Part shown: piece after piece, positions 18,714 to 32,655 of the stretch
Position numbering within the stretch: the stretch's first letter is position 1
Layout of the letters: each line of letters begins with the position of its first letter
Assembly: GCA_016713725.1 (NCBI GenBank)
Contig: JADJOO010000002.1
Span: forward strand, 186,001 to 250,000
DNA from: Pseudomonadota bacterium
GTDB lineage: Bacteria > Pseudomonadota > Gammaproteobacteria > Steroidobacterales > Steroidobacteraceae
DNA length: 64,000 nucleotides
Reading direction: 5' to 3'
Position numbers and translations under genes: made by a program
The notes under the pieces: model-generated
The model's database searches: none
The model's input: only the letters and a program-made list of their open reading frames with translations
Told to the model about the DNA's origin: nothing

Positions 18714-20861
18714 TCAGACGGTCCGCGATTCCAGCAGGACCGTGCTCCGCGGTTGCAGCGCAAGCCGCGTTCCGGGCACAAGACTGGCCATGGCGCGCGG
18801 CGGTTGTTCGTGACTGGTGTCGAACAGCACGCCCCAGGCCGAGCCTTCGGGTCCGGACGGCAACGTCATCTGCGCCGGCGTGACATCGGCGTTGAAGGCG
18901 ATGAGCAGGTCCCCATTGCGGGTGCTGCGTGCCGCCGCGCCGTTCAGCAGCACCGCGATCGAAGCCAGCCTGGAATCGTTCCAGTCGGACTCGGTCATCT
19001 CGCGCCCGGACGGGTGCAGCCACGTCACGTCCCTGGTGTCGGCACCGCGCAGCGTGCCCTTGAGGAACGTGTCGCGGCGCAGCCAGAGTCGCGACTTGCG
19101 CAGGTCGATCAGGCGGCGCACGAACTCGATCAAAGGCGCGTTGCGCTCTGCGAGCGTCCAGTCGATCCAGTTGATCTCGTTGTCCTGGCAATACGCATTG
19201 TTGTTGCCGAGCTGTGTGCGGCCGAATTCGTCGCCCGCCATCAGCATGGGCACTCCCTGTGACAGGAACACGGTCGCGAGCAGGTTGCGGGCCTGGCGTG
19301 CGCGCGTCGCAAGAACTACCGGATCGTCCGTCGGTCCCTGGACACCGTAATTTGCGCTCAGGTTATGCGCGTGGCCGTCGCGGTTGCCCTCGAGGTTGGC
19401 CTGGTTGTGACGATCGCTGTAGGTCACTGTGTCGTGCAGCGTGAAGCCGTCGTGCGCGGCGATGTAGTTGACGCTGGCGGTCGGCTTGCGGCCACGCGCG
19501 CGGAAGAGATCGCTGGAACCCGCGAAGCGTTCTGCGAACGCGCCGACGAGCGGCCGGTCGCCGCGCCAGAACGCCCGCGCCGTGTCGCGGTAGCGGTCAT
19601 TCCACTCGGCCCAGCCGACCGGGAACGACCCGAGCTGGTAGCCACCTGCGCCAACATCCCACGGCTCCGCGATCAGCTTCAGGTAGGCGAGCTGCGGGTC
19701 GGCGCGCAGCGCCGCAAAGAAGGGCGCCGCGCGGCTGAACCCGTTCGCGTCGCGACCGAGAATCGGCGCGAGGTCGAAGCGGAAGCCATCGACGCGCATG
19801 TCCGTGGCCCAGTACCGCAGGCAATCGATCACCATGGCGCGCACGGCGGGTTCGTCAAAGTTGATCGTGTTGCCGCAGCCGGAAAAATTCACGTAGTGCG
19901 CACGATTGTCGGCAGGCAGCCGGTAGTAGACCGAATTGTCGAAGCCGCGCAGGCTCAGCGTCGGTCCGTGCTCATTGCCCTCGGCCGTGTGATTGAACAC
20001 GACGTCCAGAATGACCTCGAATCCGGCCTGGTGCAGCGCGCGCACCATCGTCTTGAACTCGGTGACCGCGTCCTCGACCGCGTAGCTGGGCTCTGGTGCA
20101 AACCAGGCGAGCGAGTTGTACCCCCAGTAGTTCGCGAGACCGCGCTCGACGAGGAACTGCTCGCTGACAAATGCCTGCACCGGCATCAGCTCGATGGTGG
20201 TGACACCAAGCCGCTTGAGGTAGTCGATGACCGCCGGTTCGGCCAGCCCGAGGAACTTGCCGCGCAGATGCGGCGGCACCGCCGGATGCCGTTGCGTGAA
20301 GCCCTTGACGTGCAACTCGTAGACGATCGTGTCGCGCCACGGCACGTTCGGTGAACGCACCTTGGCCCAGTCGAAACTGCCGTCGACCACTTCGGCGCGC
20401 GGCACGTGCGGCGCGCTGTCGTCGGGCGACGGCAGGTCGTCGCGACCACGCACGGCACCGTGCAGTGACGGGTGCCACTCGAATTTTCCGCGCAACGACT
20501 GCGCGCAGGGATCGACCAGCAGCTTCGAGGGATTGAAGCGCAGGCCACGCGCCGGATCGTAGGGACCGTGCACGCGATAACCATACTGCAGTCCCGGGCC
20601 GCCGAAACGCGCCGGCAGGAAGCCGTGCCACAGGTTGCCCGTGCGCGACGGCAGGTCGAGTCGCGCGATTTCGTCGCGACCGCTGCCATCGTAGAGACAG
20701 AGTTCGACACGATCCGCGTGCGCCGAATAGACCGCGAAATTTGTGCCGCGCCCGGTCCAGTTCGCCCCGAGCGGCTGGGGTGAGCCCGCCTCGAGGCGGG
20801 CTGCGCCTGGTGCAGGGTCAAGCGTCATGTCGTCCGGTGTGGCGGGGTCGAGCACGTCCAT
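18714..20861 (-). CDS. glgX: Glycogen debranching enzyme GlgX
   Basis: This 715-residue GH13 isoamylase-type debranching enzyme removes short alpha-1,6 branches from glycogen limit dextrin in the cytoplasm. A CBM48 domain comes first (PLGANWTGRGTNFAVYSAHA, residues 30-50). The barrel shows VFNHTAEG, DGFRFDLA (nucleophile Asp), a LIAEPWD (acid Glu) and AAHDGF. ATG 20861 lies eight bases from the glgB stop; an in-frame ATG at 20828 is also possible. A 20-base perfect palindrome (20783-20802) lies within the first codons. Gene order glgP-glgB-glgX-malQ points to glycogen turnover. Confidence 0.93.
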   Translation of the reverse strand: MDVLDPATPDDMTLDPAPGAARLEAGSPQPLGANWTGRGTNFAVYSAHADRVELCLYDGSGRDEIARLDLPSRTGNLWHGFLPARFGGPGLQYGYRVHGPYDPARGLRFNPSKLLVDPCAQSLRGKFEWHPSLHGAVRGRDDLPSPDDSAPHVPRAEVVDGSFDWAKVRSPNVPWRDTIVYELHVKGFTQRHPAVPPHLRGKFLGLAEPAVIDYLKRLGVTTIELMPVQAFVSEQFLVERGLANYWGYNSLAWFAPEPSYAVEDAVTEFKTMVRALHQAGFEVILDVVFNHTAEGNEHGPTLSLRGFDNSVYYRLPADNRAHYVNFSGCGNTINFDEPAVRAMVIDCLRYWATDMRVDGFRFDLAPILGRDANGFSRAAPFFAALRADPQLAYLKLIAEPWDVGAGGYQLGSFPVGWAEWNDRYRDTARAFWRGDRPLVGAFAERFAGSSDLFRARGRKPTASVNYIAAHDGFTLHDTVTYSDRHNQANLEGNRDGHAHNLSANYGVQGPTDDPVVLATRARQARNLLATVFLSQGVPMLMAGDEFGRTQLGNNNAYCQDNEINWIDWTLAERNAPLIEFVRRLIDLRKSRLWLRRDTFLKGTLRGADTRDVTWLHPSGREMTESDWNDSRLASIAVLLNGAAARSTRNGDLLIAFNADVTPAQMTLPSGPEGSAWGVLFDTSHEQPPRAMASLVPGTRLALQPRSTVLLESRTV

Positions 20862-20868
20862 CAGACTC

Positions 20869-23088
20869 TCAGTCGGCGAGTTCGAAAAACAGCGCGCCGA
20901 GCGGCGGCAGGTCGAGCCGGATGTGGCACGGGTAGCCCTGGCAAGGCGCCAGCTGCGTCACGACGCGCGCCTGCTGGTTGAAACCCGAGCCGCCGAAACG
21001 CGCGGCGTCCGTATCGAGCACTTTGCGGTACGTGCCCGCCGCGGGAACGCCCAGCCAGTAGGCCTCGCGCGGCACCGGCGTGCAGTTGAACACGCACAAC
21101 AGCGGCGGCCGGTCCGGGTGCAGCGGCGAGCGGCGCAGGAAGGCGAACACGCTCTGGTCGCCATTGTGCAGGTCGATCCACGCGAAACCCGCGGGGTCGG
21201 CGTCACTGGCGTGCAGCACCGGATTCTCGAGATAGAGGTGGTTCAGGTCGCGGTTCAGGTCGAGCAGCGCGCGATGCTCAGGCTGCTCGAGCAGGTGCCA
21301 GTCGAGTGAATGCTGCTCGCGCCATTCCTGCCATTGCCCGAACTCGCACCCCATGAACAGCAGCTTCTTGCCCGGGTGCGCCGTCATGTACGCGCGGAAC
21401 CAGCGGTAGTTCGCGCGCTTCTGCCACCCGTCGCCCGGCATCTTGTCGAGCAGCGAGCCCTTGCCGTGCACGACTTCGTCGTGCGAGATCGGCAGCACGA
21501 ATTTTTCGGACCAGGCGTAGACGAACGAGAACGTCACCAGCGAATGATGGAACCGTCGATGCACCGGATCGTGCTCGACGTAGCGCAGCGTGTCGTTCAT
21601 CCAGCCCATGTTCCACTTGAAGTGAAACCCGAGCCCGCCGAGGTGCGCCGGTTGCGTGACGCCGGGAAACGCGGTCGATTCCTCGGCGAACGTCATCACG
21701 CCCGGGTAGTCCCGACCTACCGCGATGTTGAGCTGACGCAGGAATTCGATCGCGTCGAGGTTCTCGCGGCCGCCGTACCTGTTCGGCACCCAGTCACCGG
21801 CCTTGCGGCTGTAGTCGAGGTACAGCATCGACGCGACCGCATCCACGCGCAGGCCGTCGATGTGATACCGGTCGATCCAGTACAGCGCGTTTGCCACGAG
21901 GAAATTGCGCACCTCGTGCCGGCCGTAATTGAAGATCTTGGTGCCCCAGTCCGCGTGCTCGCCGAGCCGCGGATCGGAGTGTTCGTACAGGCTCGAGCCG
22001 TCGAAGTTGGCGAGGCCGTGGTCGTCGCGCGGAAAATGCGCCGGCACCCAGTCGATGATGACGCCCAGGCCCGCCTGGTGACAGCGATCGACGAAGGCCA
22101 TGAAATCCTGCGGCGTGCCGAAGCGCGAACTCGGCGCGTAGTAGCCCACCACCTGGTAGCCCCAAGAGCCATCGAACGGGTGTTCGGCCACGCCCATGAG
22201 TTCGAGGTGCGTGAAACCCTGGTCCTTCGCGTACGGGATCAGCTCGTCCGCGATCTCGCGCCAGTTGAGGAACTGGGGCTCGCGGCCGTAATCGCGACGC
22301 CAGCTGCCGGGATGCACTTCGTAGATGTTGACCGGCTGCAGGTGATGCGGCGCGGTCCTGCGCGCATCGATCCAGTCCGCGTCGTGCCACTCGTAGCCGT
22401 CGAGCGCGGCGACGATCGAAGCAGTGCCCGGGCGCAGCTCCATCGCGAAGCCGTATGGATCGGACTTGAGGACGGTGGTGCCGGCCTTGGTGCGGATCTC
22501 GTACTTGTACAGTGCGCCCGGTCCGACGCCCGGCACGAACAGCTCCCAGATCCCGGAGCCGCCACGAGTCTGCAGTGCGTGCTTGCGGCCGTCCCACAGG
22601 TTGAACGGCCCGACCACGCTGACGCGCTCCGCGTTGGGCGCCCAGACGGCGAACCGCGTGCCGGGCAGACCGTCGAGTTCGGCAGGATGCGCGCCGAGCT
22701 TGTAATAGATCGTGTAGTGATTGCCTTCGCCGAACAGGTACAGGTCGAAGTCGGAGAGCTGCGGCGCGAAGTAATACGCATCGTGCTTGTCGATCTCGAC
22801 GCCGCTCGCGTAGCGCACGTGCAGCTTGTAGGGCTGCAACGGACGACGGTGCGGCACGCGGCCCTCGAACAGTCCCGCCGGGTGGATCGATTTCAGTTCG
22901 ACTGCGGCCTCGCCTTCCCAGCGCACGCTGACGGCCGTCGCGTCCGGCTCGAGCACGCGCACGACGCACACCGGAGCGTCGTTCCTGCGTGCGAACTCGT
23001 GGTAGCCCAGCACCGAACGTGGCGCGGGGTGAAGCGCGTTGACGAGTGCGTCGATGTCGGCGGGCGAAAGGGTCGTGCGGACGGTCAT
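20869..23088 (-). CDS. glgB: 1,4-alpha-glucan branching enzyme
   Basis: This 739-residue GH13 branching enzyme introduces alpha-1,6 branches into glycogen. It has the long N-terminal N1 domain (to about residue 115), a CBM48 domain with FAVWAPNAERVSVVGPFN, and the catalytic barrel with YEVHPGSW, GLRVDAVASMLYLDYSR (nucleophile Asp), FAEEST (acid Glu) and PISHDEVVHGKGS. The last two motifs are diagnostic of GlgB. Its start at ATG 23088 has no strong Shine-Dalgarno. A G-rich tract lies just upstream (23112-23134). It is co-directional with glgP upstream and glgX downstream. Confidence 0.95.
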   Translation of the reverse strand: MTVRTTLSPADIDALVNALHPAPRSVLGYHEFARRNDAPVCVVRVLEPDATAVSVRWEGEAAVELKSIHPAGLFEGRVPHRRPLQPYKLHVRYASGVEIDKHDAYYFAPQLSDFDLYLFGEGNHYTIYYKLGAHPAELDGLPGTRFAVWAPNAERVSVVGPFNLWDGRKHALQTRGGSGIWELFVPGVGPGALYKYEIRTKAGTTVLKSDPYGFAMELRPGTASIVAALDGYEWHDADWIDARRTAPHHLQPVNIYEVHPGSWRRDYGREPQFLNWREIADELIPYAKDQGFTHLELMGVAEHPFDGSWGYQVVGYYAPSSRFGTPQDFMAFVDRCHQAGLGVIIDWVPAHFPRDDHGLANFDGSSLYEHSDPRLGEHADWGTKIFNYGRHEVRNFLVANALYWIDRYHIDGLRVDAVASMLYLDYSRKAGDWVPNRYGGRENLDAIEFLRQLNIAVGRDYPGVMTFAEESTAFPGVTQPAHLGGLGFHFKWNMGWMNDTLRYVEHDPVHRRFHHSLVTFSFVYAWSEKFVLPISHDEVVHGKGSLLDKMPGDGWQKRANYRWFRAYMTAHPGKKLLFMGCEFGQWQEWREQHSLDWHLLEQPEHRALLDLNRDLNHLYLENPVLHASDADPAGFAWIDLHNGDQSVFAFLRRSPLHPDRPPLLCVFNCTPVPREAYWLGVPAAGTYRKVLDTDAARFGGSGFNQQARVVTQLAPCQGYPCHIRLDLPPLGALFFELAD

Positions 23089-23111
23089 TGCCGCAGTCTA
23101 GCCTGCGGCAA

Positions 23112-23134
23112 GGGGTCCGGGGATGGGGATGGGG
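23112..23134 (+). repeat. Four-tract G-quadruplex candidate between glgP and glgB
   Basis: Four GGGG tracts separated by 3, 2 and 2 bases lie 24 bases upstream of the glgB start. They are on the strand opposite the genes, so the transcript would carry the C-rich version. CCCC tracts (CCCCAATCCCCTAACCCC, 23257-23274) close the same 180-base gap and overlap the glgP stop codon. Confidence 0.55.
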
Positions 23135-23266
23135 ATAGTCGGAGAAGCGCAGCGATGAATCCGATTGCAGCGCATCCGTTGGTAGGCACAGGTTCGATGC
23201 GGCGACGGCAGGCAAATGTGAAGTCAGGCGCCGACAGCGCCTTCCCACTAACACAACCCCAATCCC

Positions 23267-25741
<2,475 letters not shown>

Positions 25742-25811
25742 GTAGTGACTCCGTACGCTTGCGCGGAACCGACCGCGTCTTGTTATTGGACGACCCAGGC
25801 GCCGCAGCGCG

Positions 25812-26423
25812 TCAGAGCTTCTGCAGTGTTCGCTCGGCCACGATGCGCCAGCCCTGCGCGTCCCTCGCGAGCGTCAGTTCCTTGACGTACGCATCCTTGC
25901 CGAAGCGCTGCACGAACGTCACGACCTTGCGGTCGGGACCGGCGTCCTTCGTCTTGAGTTCTTCGAGTCGCGCGTCGGGCGTATCGCCATTCGCGACCTG
26001 TTGCTTGCGGTCTTCGATGTAGGCCGTGGCTCCGCCACTCTCGGTCGACTGGAACTGCGGCGAGTAGAACGCCGCCACCTGGTCCGGTTTGCGGTTCGCC
26101 CACGCGGAGGCCCAGACGTAGACCGCCTCTTCGACCGAACCTGCCATCACGGCCTTGGGTCCGAAATACGCGGGCGGCTGATCGAGACACTTGGGTGCCG
26201 GATCGAGCTTCGCGGGATCGGGTGTCGCCGGCGGAATGTTCATGCCTCCGCTCAGTCGCTCGCTTCCAGTCACGCCTTCCGGCATCTCCAGCCGGGGACG
26301 TTCCTGCGCAGCGAGGTATTCGGGGTCGTCGCCACAGGGATTGCTGGTGGCGCAACCCGTCAGCGCGGCGACCGCCATGCCCGGCAGGATCAGCAAGCGA
26401 AGCGAAGTGCTCGAAACGGGCAT
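25812..26423 (-). CDS. Lipoprotein with NTF2/SnoaL-like C-terminal domain
   Basis: This 203-residue protein starts at ATG 26423, with a lipoprotein signal (LTGC, cysteine near residue 23). A Pro-rich linker follows (residues 45-85). The C-terminal segment (about 95-200) reads like an NTF2-like domain: SVEEAVYVWASAWANRKPDQVAAFYSP, and VVTFVQRF with a final TL-x-K. Such domains occur at the end of Cds6-type and related envelope proteins. No catalytic motif is evident. It stands alone between glgP and a methyltransferase gene; function unknown. Confidence 0.75.
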   Translation of the reverse strand: MPVSSTSLRLLILPGMAVAALTGCATSNPCGDDPEYLAAQERPRLEMPEGVTGSERLSGGMNIPPATPDPAKLDPAPKCLDQPPAYFGPKAVMAGSVEEAVYVWASAWANRKPDQVAAFYSPQFQSTESGGATAYIEDRKQQVANGDTPDARLEELKTKDAGPDRKVVTFVQRFGKDAYVKELTLARDAQGWRIVAERTLQKL

Positions 26424-26553
26424 CGGCGGATCACCGGGCGCAATAGGCGAAGGGGACGCATTGTAGCGTCCCCCCGCGCGGATGTGCCGCGCCCGCTGGC
26501 GATCATGCGCGGTCGGTTGCAGCCGCCTGCTCGTTTCCCACTCAGTGCGCGCA

Positions 26554-27210
26554 TCAGCGGGATTGCCGGAGACGCCCAGGCGCTGTAGCCCCGCCGCGAT
26601 CGCAGCACCTCGACCTGGTCGAGTTCCCACAGTGCACCGGCGCGCCACGGCGCACGAACATGCCCGACCCGGCGTTGATGAACGAGCGTGCGAGCCGCTT
26701 GCGATACCACTCGGCGGGACGGATGTGGACGTTCCGGTCCGTGCGGCGCTTGTCGCAGTAGAGTTCCCAGTCCTCGCGCGTCAGCGCGCCAAAGTGCAGG
26801 ACCCCATGGCACAGGCGGGCGAGATTACGCAGACCGGCCGCCGCGGGTCGAGTCGGCAGGTACTGAAAGACGTCGTAGCAGACGACCAGATCGAACGGCC
26901 TGGGCGACTCGAACGTGGCCGCCGACCCCTGGGTCCAGCCATGCTTGTCACACAGGTACTGGCTGACTTCGAGGCCGGTGTACTTCGCCCTGGGAAAGTG
27001 CCGCAGCAACTGGTCGCGCATGAGGCCCAGTCCGCACCCCACGTCGAGAATCGAGCGCACCTGCAGCTCGCCGTGGTTTGCGAACGCCGCGATCAGGTCG
27101 GCGCGCCGGATCATCTCCTTGCCGGTCACGACCCGCGTTCGCGGGTCGAGGTAGAAGCGCCGGAAGAAGGCGGCGTCAAACTGCTCGGTCGGGGCGGTTT
27201 TCTTTGGCAC
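26554..27210 (-). CDS. Class I SAM-dependent methyltransferase, C-terminus probably frameshifted
   Basis: This 218-codon frame starts at GTG 27210. The SAM-binding motif ILDVGCGLGLM lies near residue 55, with FDLVVCYDVFQYLP as motif IV near residue 105. After GSGMFVRRGAPV (about residue 185) the written frame turns into an Arg/Ser-rich tail that looks non-native. A one-base change near 26637 gives ALWELDQVEVL instead, which fits better, and the gene would then run to about 26390 and overlap the lipoprotein start. The substrate is unknown. The start has no clear Shine-Dalgarno. Confidence 0.75.
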   Translation of the reverse strand: MPKKTAPTEQFDAAFFRRFYLDPRTRVVTGKEMIRRADLIAAFANHGELQVRSILDVGCGLGLMRDQLLRHFPRAKYTGLEVSQYLCDKHGWTQGSAATFESPRPFDLVVCYDVFQYLPTRPAAAGLRNLARLCHGVLHFGALTREDWELYCDKRRTDRNVHIRPAEWYRKRLARSFINAGSGMFVRRGAPVHCGNSTRSRCCDRGGATAPGRLRQSR

Positions 27211-27445
27211 GGTAAGTCGATGTCTTGGCGTTTGGCCGCGATTGGCCGAGGGTCATGATTCGGTAGCTAAAGCTTAAAGTATTTCTCGAATGGGCTGCCA
27301 TCAATCGCGCTTTACTTAGTTTTGCCGAACAACACCGTGCAACTGCTACAGCGCCTGGACCAGCCGCTGGCCTCGTCGCGGTTGCATCGCGACCGGACGC
27401 CCCCACTTCGTGGTTCATGCAGCAATCAGACAGGCGGCCGCGACG
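27211..27445. other. Divergent intergenic region upstream of hsp20-lon
   Basis: These 235 bases lie between the divergent methyltransferase and Hsp20-like genes. An AT-richer part (about 27255-27330) probably holds promoters. I could not identify a defined heat-shock promoter or other element. Confidence 0.5.
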
Positions 27446-27857
27446 ATGAACCGACGCGAAATGCGCTCGTGGATGTGGGCCGAGGCGGTGGACAGGCTCG
27501 ACCAGGCCGACCGCCTGCAACGGCAGTTCTTTCGCCTGGCCGTCCAGCCGGCGGACCCGCGACAGCAGCCCCGTTGGGAGCCGCCCGTGGACGTCTACGC
27601 GGGCACCGAACAGGTGCTGATCGAGGTCGCGTTGCCGGGAGTGCCGGCGGACCGGATGGAGTTGATCCTCGGCCGGGTGAACTGGTGATCCGGGGCGAGC
27701 GCACTTTGCCGAACCGACCGGCCGGCACGACTCTCCAGCGACTCGAGATTCCTTACGGACGGTTCGAGCGCCGTCTGGCACTCGGTCCCGGGCACTGGGA
27801 CCTGGTTGACCGGCGACTCGCCGATGGCTGCCTGCAGTTGCTGCTGGCCCGCCGCTG

Positions 27858-27858
<1 letters not shown>
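27446..27858 (+). CDS. Hsp20-like small heat-shock protein, one frameshift
   Basis: A compact alpha-crystallin-type protein (about 137 residues) starts at ATG 27446. A short Trp/Arg-rich N-terminus is followed by WEPPVDVYAGTEQVLIEVALPGV, the usual first strands of Hsp20. The frame ends early at 27688. Adding one base near 27676 joins GELVIRGER, the conserved mid-domain, and FERRLALG, and the gene then stops at 27856-27858. That stop overlaps the lon ATG as TGATG. Hsp20 proteins hold unfolded proteins; coupling to Lon suggests a chaperone-protease unit. It lacks an obvious I-x-I tail. Confidence 0.8.
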
Positions 27859-30189
<2,331 letters not shown>

Positions 30190-30232
30190 TCCGCTCTTTC
30201 CGCGTCCGCAGGAGAGGTCGCGCAGTGTGGGT

Positions 30233-30330
30233 GAGGCGTCAGGCGTCCGACCCGGCATGTCCTGTCGCGCTTGGAAAGGCAGACACGCGCGCGCCAGGAC
30301 ACGCCGGACCGGACGCCTGACTCGCGCCTC
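30233..30330 (+). repeat. Hairpin element B with conserved GGAAAGGCAGACACG loop
   Basis: The left arm (30233-30270) and right arm (30287-30330) pair over most of their length with a few mismatches and a four-base bulge. They enclose the loop TTGGAAAGGCAGACAC. The arm skeleton (GGCGTCCGACCCGG..TGTCC) resembles element A, but several bases differ together with their partners. Confidence 0.75.
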
Positions 30331-30377
30331 TAGAGCGCTCTTCGGCGCGCGAATCCTGCGCCAGGCGCGCGGAGCAA

Positions 30378-30447
30378 GCGGTCGATCCGGGCCTTGCCCC
30401 CGAGCGCGTGTCTGCCTTTCCAAGCGGGAAGGCACGGGATCGACCGC
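30378..30447 (-). repeat. Hairpin element C, inverted copy of the same family
   Basis: The left arm (30378-30407) and right arm (30424-30447) pair as GCGGTCGATCC...GGATCGACCGC and enclose the loop in reverse orientation (TGTCTGCCTTTCC). Read on the minus strand it shares 23 bases, CGCTTGGAAAGGCAGACACG plus CGC, with element B. B and C form a head-to-head pair like a BIME. Confidence 0.75.
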
Positions 30448-30539
30448 GCATCCCCAGCGACCATTCCCGGCGCGTGTCCAGTCCCAGCGGGGCAAGGTTT
30501 CACGGACCAGGTGTTCAACCAGCCACGGTCCGACTGGGG

Positions 30540-32639
30540 TTACTGGAGGTACCTGGCGAACCAGTCCTGGATGACCTGGTAGTGGTACCGGCTGTTCTCA
30601 CCCTTGAGTACCCAGTGGTTCTCGTCGGGGAACACGACCAGGCGGCTCGGGACACCCTGCCGCTGCAGCACCGTCCAGAACTCGAGCGTGTTGTTGAGCG
30701 GCACGCGAAAGTCCTTCTCGCCCACCGTCAGCAGGATCGGCGTCCTGAGCTTCGTCGAGCGATAGAACGGACTCTGCTTGTGCCACAGCGCGAGATCGCT
30801 TTCCCATGCCGGCCCGCCCAGAGTGCGCTCGCGGTCGTACACCACGTCGCTCGTCGTCCACTGCGTCTTCAGGTCGTACAGTCCCGCGTGGCTCGCGATC
30901 GCGCGATACCGATTCGTCGTGACCGCCAGCCAGTTGGAGAGGTGGCCGCCGTAGCTCGCGCCACCCGCCACCTGCTTCGACCCATCGATGAACGGGTAAC
31001 GACGAATGGCTTCGTCGGCAGCCTGGTTGATCTCAGCCGCTGGACCCTGCAGCGGATCGCCCCGGATGCCGCGCGAGAACGCTTCGCCGAAACCGGTCGA
31101 GCCGCTGTAATTGGTGAGCAGTACGACGTAGCCGGGACGCGAATGCAGGTGGTAGTTCCAGCGCGTGCCGAACTCGTCGACATACATGTTGTGCGGACCG
31201 CCGTGGATCAGCACGAACAACGGATACTTGCGCGCTGCGTCAAAACCCGGAGGCAGCACGACGAAGCTGTGGATCCTGCGGCCGCGCGTCGAGTTGAACC
31301 AGAACTCCTGCAGCGGTTGCCAGTCGATCTGCGCCACCCGTGTCGCGTTGAATTCCGACAACGCCCGCCACTGCCCGCTGGCGGCATCGACGCGGCCGAT
31401 CTCGGTCGGGCTCACCGCACTGCCCCAGCCCGCCGCGATGACCGGCGCCGTCGCATCGCCGCCGAGCGAGAAGCCGGCATACGTGCCCGCCTCGAGCTTG
31501 CCGACCTCCGCCGCCGGGCCGTGTTCAAGCGACGCGACGAACAGCTTGCGATGGCCAGTCTGCTCGGACTGGAAATACACACGCCGGCTGTCGGCAGCGA
31601 CGTGATAGTCGTCCACTGAGCCGTCGAATCCGTCGACCACCTCTGCCGGCTCGCCCTGCAGCGGCCAGGACCACTGCACGAGACGCGTTGCGTTGTAGAC
31701 CCACTGCTTCGACACCTGCTCGGCCCTGGCGAGCAGCCGGCGTCCGTCTGGACTGAAGCTCGGCTTCGAGTAATCGCGTCCGGGGGCCGTCAGCCGTCGC
31801 GGCTCGCCACCCTCGGCACTCACCTGCCACAACGCCAGGCTGACGCTCGCGCGGGCCGCCTGGTCGCGCTCAGTCGTCGCGGCAAACACAACGGCCGCGC
31901 CATCCGGTGCCCAGACGGCATCAAGGGACTCGCCCGAGTTGCCGAGTTGCCCGCCGAATCCACGGGCCGCGCGCATCGCAGTGCCACCGAGCAGGTCGCG
32001 CGGCTCGGCGCCGGGGTCGAGCGACTGCACGACAAGCGTCGGCTGGCGATCGTCGAGCCAGCGATCCCAGTGGCGGATCGGGAACGTGTCGTAGGTGCGC
32101 GCGTCGTACTTGCGTGCGTTACGTTCCTCGCGGATCTTGCGATTTTCGGCGTCGCTGCGAGTGCCCGCATACACGTGCGTGGTCACGAGCAGCTTGCGCC
32201 CGTCCGGACTCCACACCGGCGCAGAAGCGCCGCCGACGAGATTCGTGACACGTTGCGCGTCGCCGCCGTTGGCAAGATGGAGGACGTACACCTGGCTCTC
32301 GTCGTCACCTTCGCGCTTCACCGTGAACGCGATGCGCGTCGAGTCCGGGCTCCAGGCCACGTCGCTCTCGCCAGACTTGCCCGCGGTCAACTTGCGCGGC
32401 GGCAGACTGCCGTCCGATGGCACGATCCACAAATCGCTGGTCTTGGCGGCGTCGGCGTACGACGGCTCCACCACGCTGAACACGATCCAGCGGCCGTCCG
32501 CGCTCACCTCGGGCGCACTGACGCGAGTCATCAACCACACGTCTTCGTGGGTGACCGGGTGCCTCGCGGACGGATCGGCGGCGATCGCGGGGGCGGACAA
32601 CACTGCAAGCACGACAGGGAGGAATGCGCGGAGTTTCAT
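30540..32639 (-). CDS. S9 prolyl-oligopeptidase-family peptidase, exported
   Basis: This is an exported serine peptidase of family S9C (acylaminoacyl-peptidase/DPP IV-like), 699 residues from ATG 32639; ATG 32648 is also possible. The signal peptide ends SAPAIA-A near residue 20. A TolB/WD40-like propeller follows (SPDGRRLL and AWSPDSTRIAF repeats). The C-terminal alpha/beta hydrolase domain carries GGASYGGH (Ser), GEKDFRVP (Asp) and ENHW (His). It should cleave short peptides in the periplasm. It begins 16 bases after the MATE stop, in the same direction, so the two may be co-transcribed. Substrate unknown. Confidence 0.93.
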   Translation of the reverse strand: MKLRAFLPVVLAVLSAPAIAADPSARHPVTHEDVWLMTRVSAPEVSADGRWIVFSVVEPSYADAAKTSDLWIVPSDGSLPPRKLTAGKSGESDVAWSPDSTRIAFTVKREGDDESQVYVLHLANGGDAQRVTNLVGGASAPVWSPDGRKLLVTTHVYAGTRSDAENRKIREERNARKYDARTYDTFPIRHWDRWLDDRQPTLVVQSLDPGAEPRDLLGGTAMRAARGFGGQLGNSGESLDAVWAPDGAAVVFAATTERDQAARASVSLALWQVSAEGGEPRRLTAPGRDYSKPSFSPDGRRLLARAEQVSKQWVYNATRLVQWSWPLQGEPAEVVDGFDGSVDDYHVAADSRRVYFQSEQTGHRKLFVASLEHGPAAEVGKLEAGTYAGFSLGGDATAPVIAAGWGSAVSPTEIGRVDAASGQWRALSEFNATRVAQIDWQPLQEFWFNSTRGRRIHSFVVLPPGFDAARKYPLFVLIHGGPHNMYVDEFGTRWNYHLHSRPGYVVLLTNYSGSTGFGEAFSRGIRGDPLQGPAAEINQAADEAIRRYPFIDGSKQVAGGASYGGHLSNWLAVTTNRYRAIASHAGLYDLKTQWTTSDVVYDRERTLGGPAWESDLALWHKQSPFYRSTKLRTPILLTVGEKDFRVPLNNTLEFWTVLQRQGVPSRLVVFPDENHWVLKGENSRYHYQVIQDWFARYLQ

Positions 32640-32655
32640 GGTCGACATCACCTCA

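Larger units (their letters stand above)
30190..30539. other. Intergenic space between lon and the S9 peptidase gene
   Basis: This 350-base gap lies between convergent 3' ends. It is filled largely by two hairpin elements in inverted orientation (30233-30330 and 30378-30447). No convincing coding sequence remains; the frames that cross it are GC-driven. Confidence 0.65.

Noticed and set aside
27211..27445. tRNA or small RNA in the gap before hsp20
   Set aside because: No cloverleaf, CCA end or paired stem pattern was visible.
30190..30320. Arg-rich extension of Lon to 30320 as a novel C-terminal domain
   Set aside because: The normal Lon C-terminus is readable in the adjacent frame and stops at 30189; the extension is hairpin DNA read as protein.
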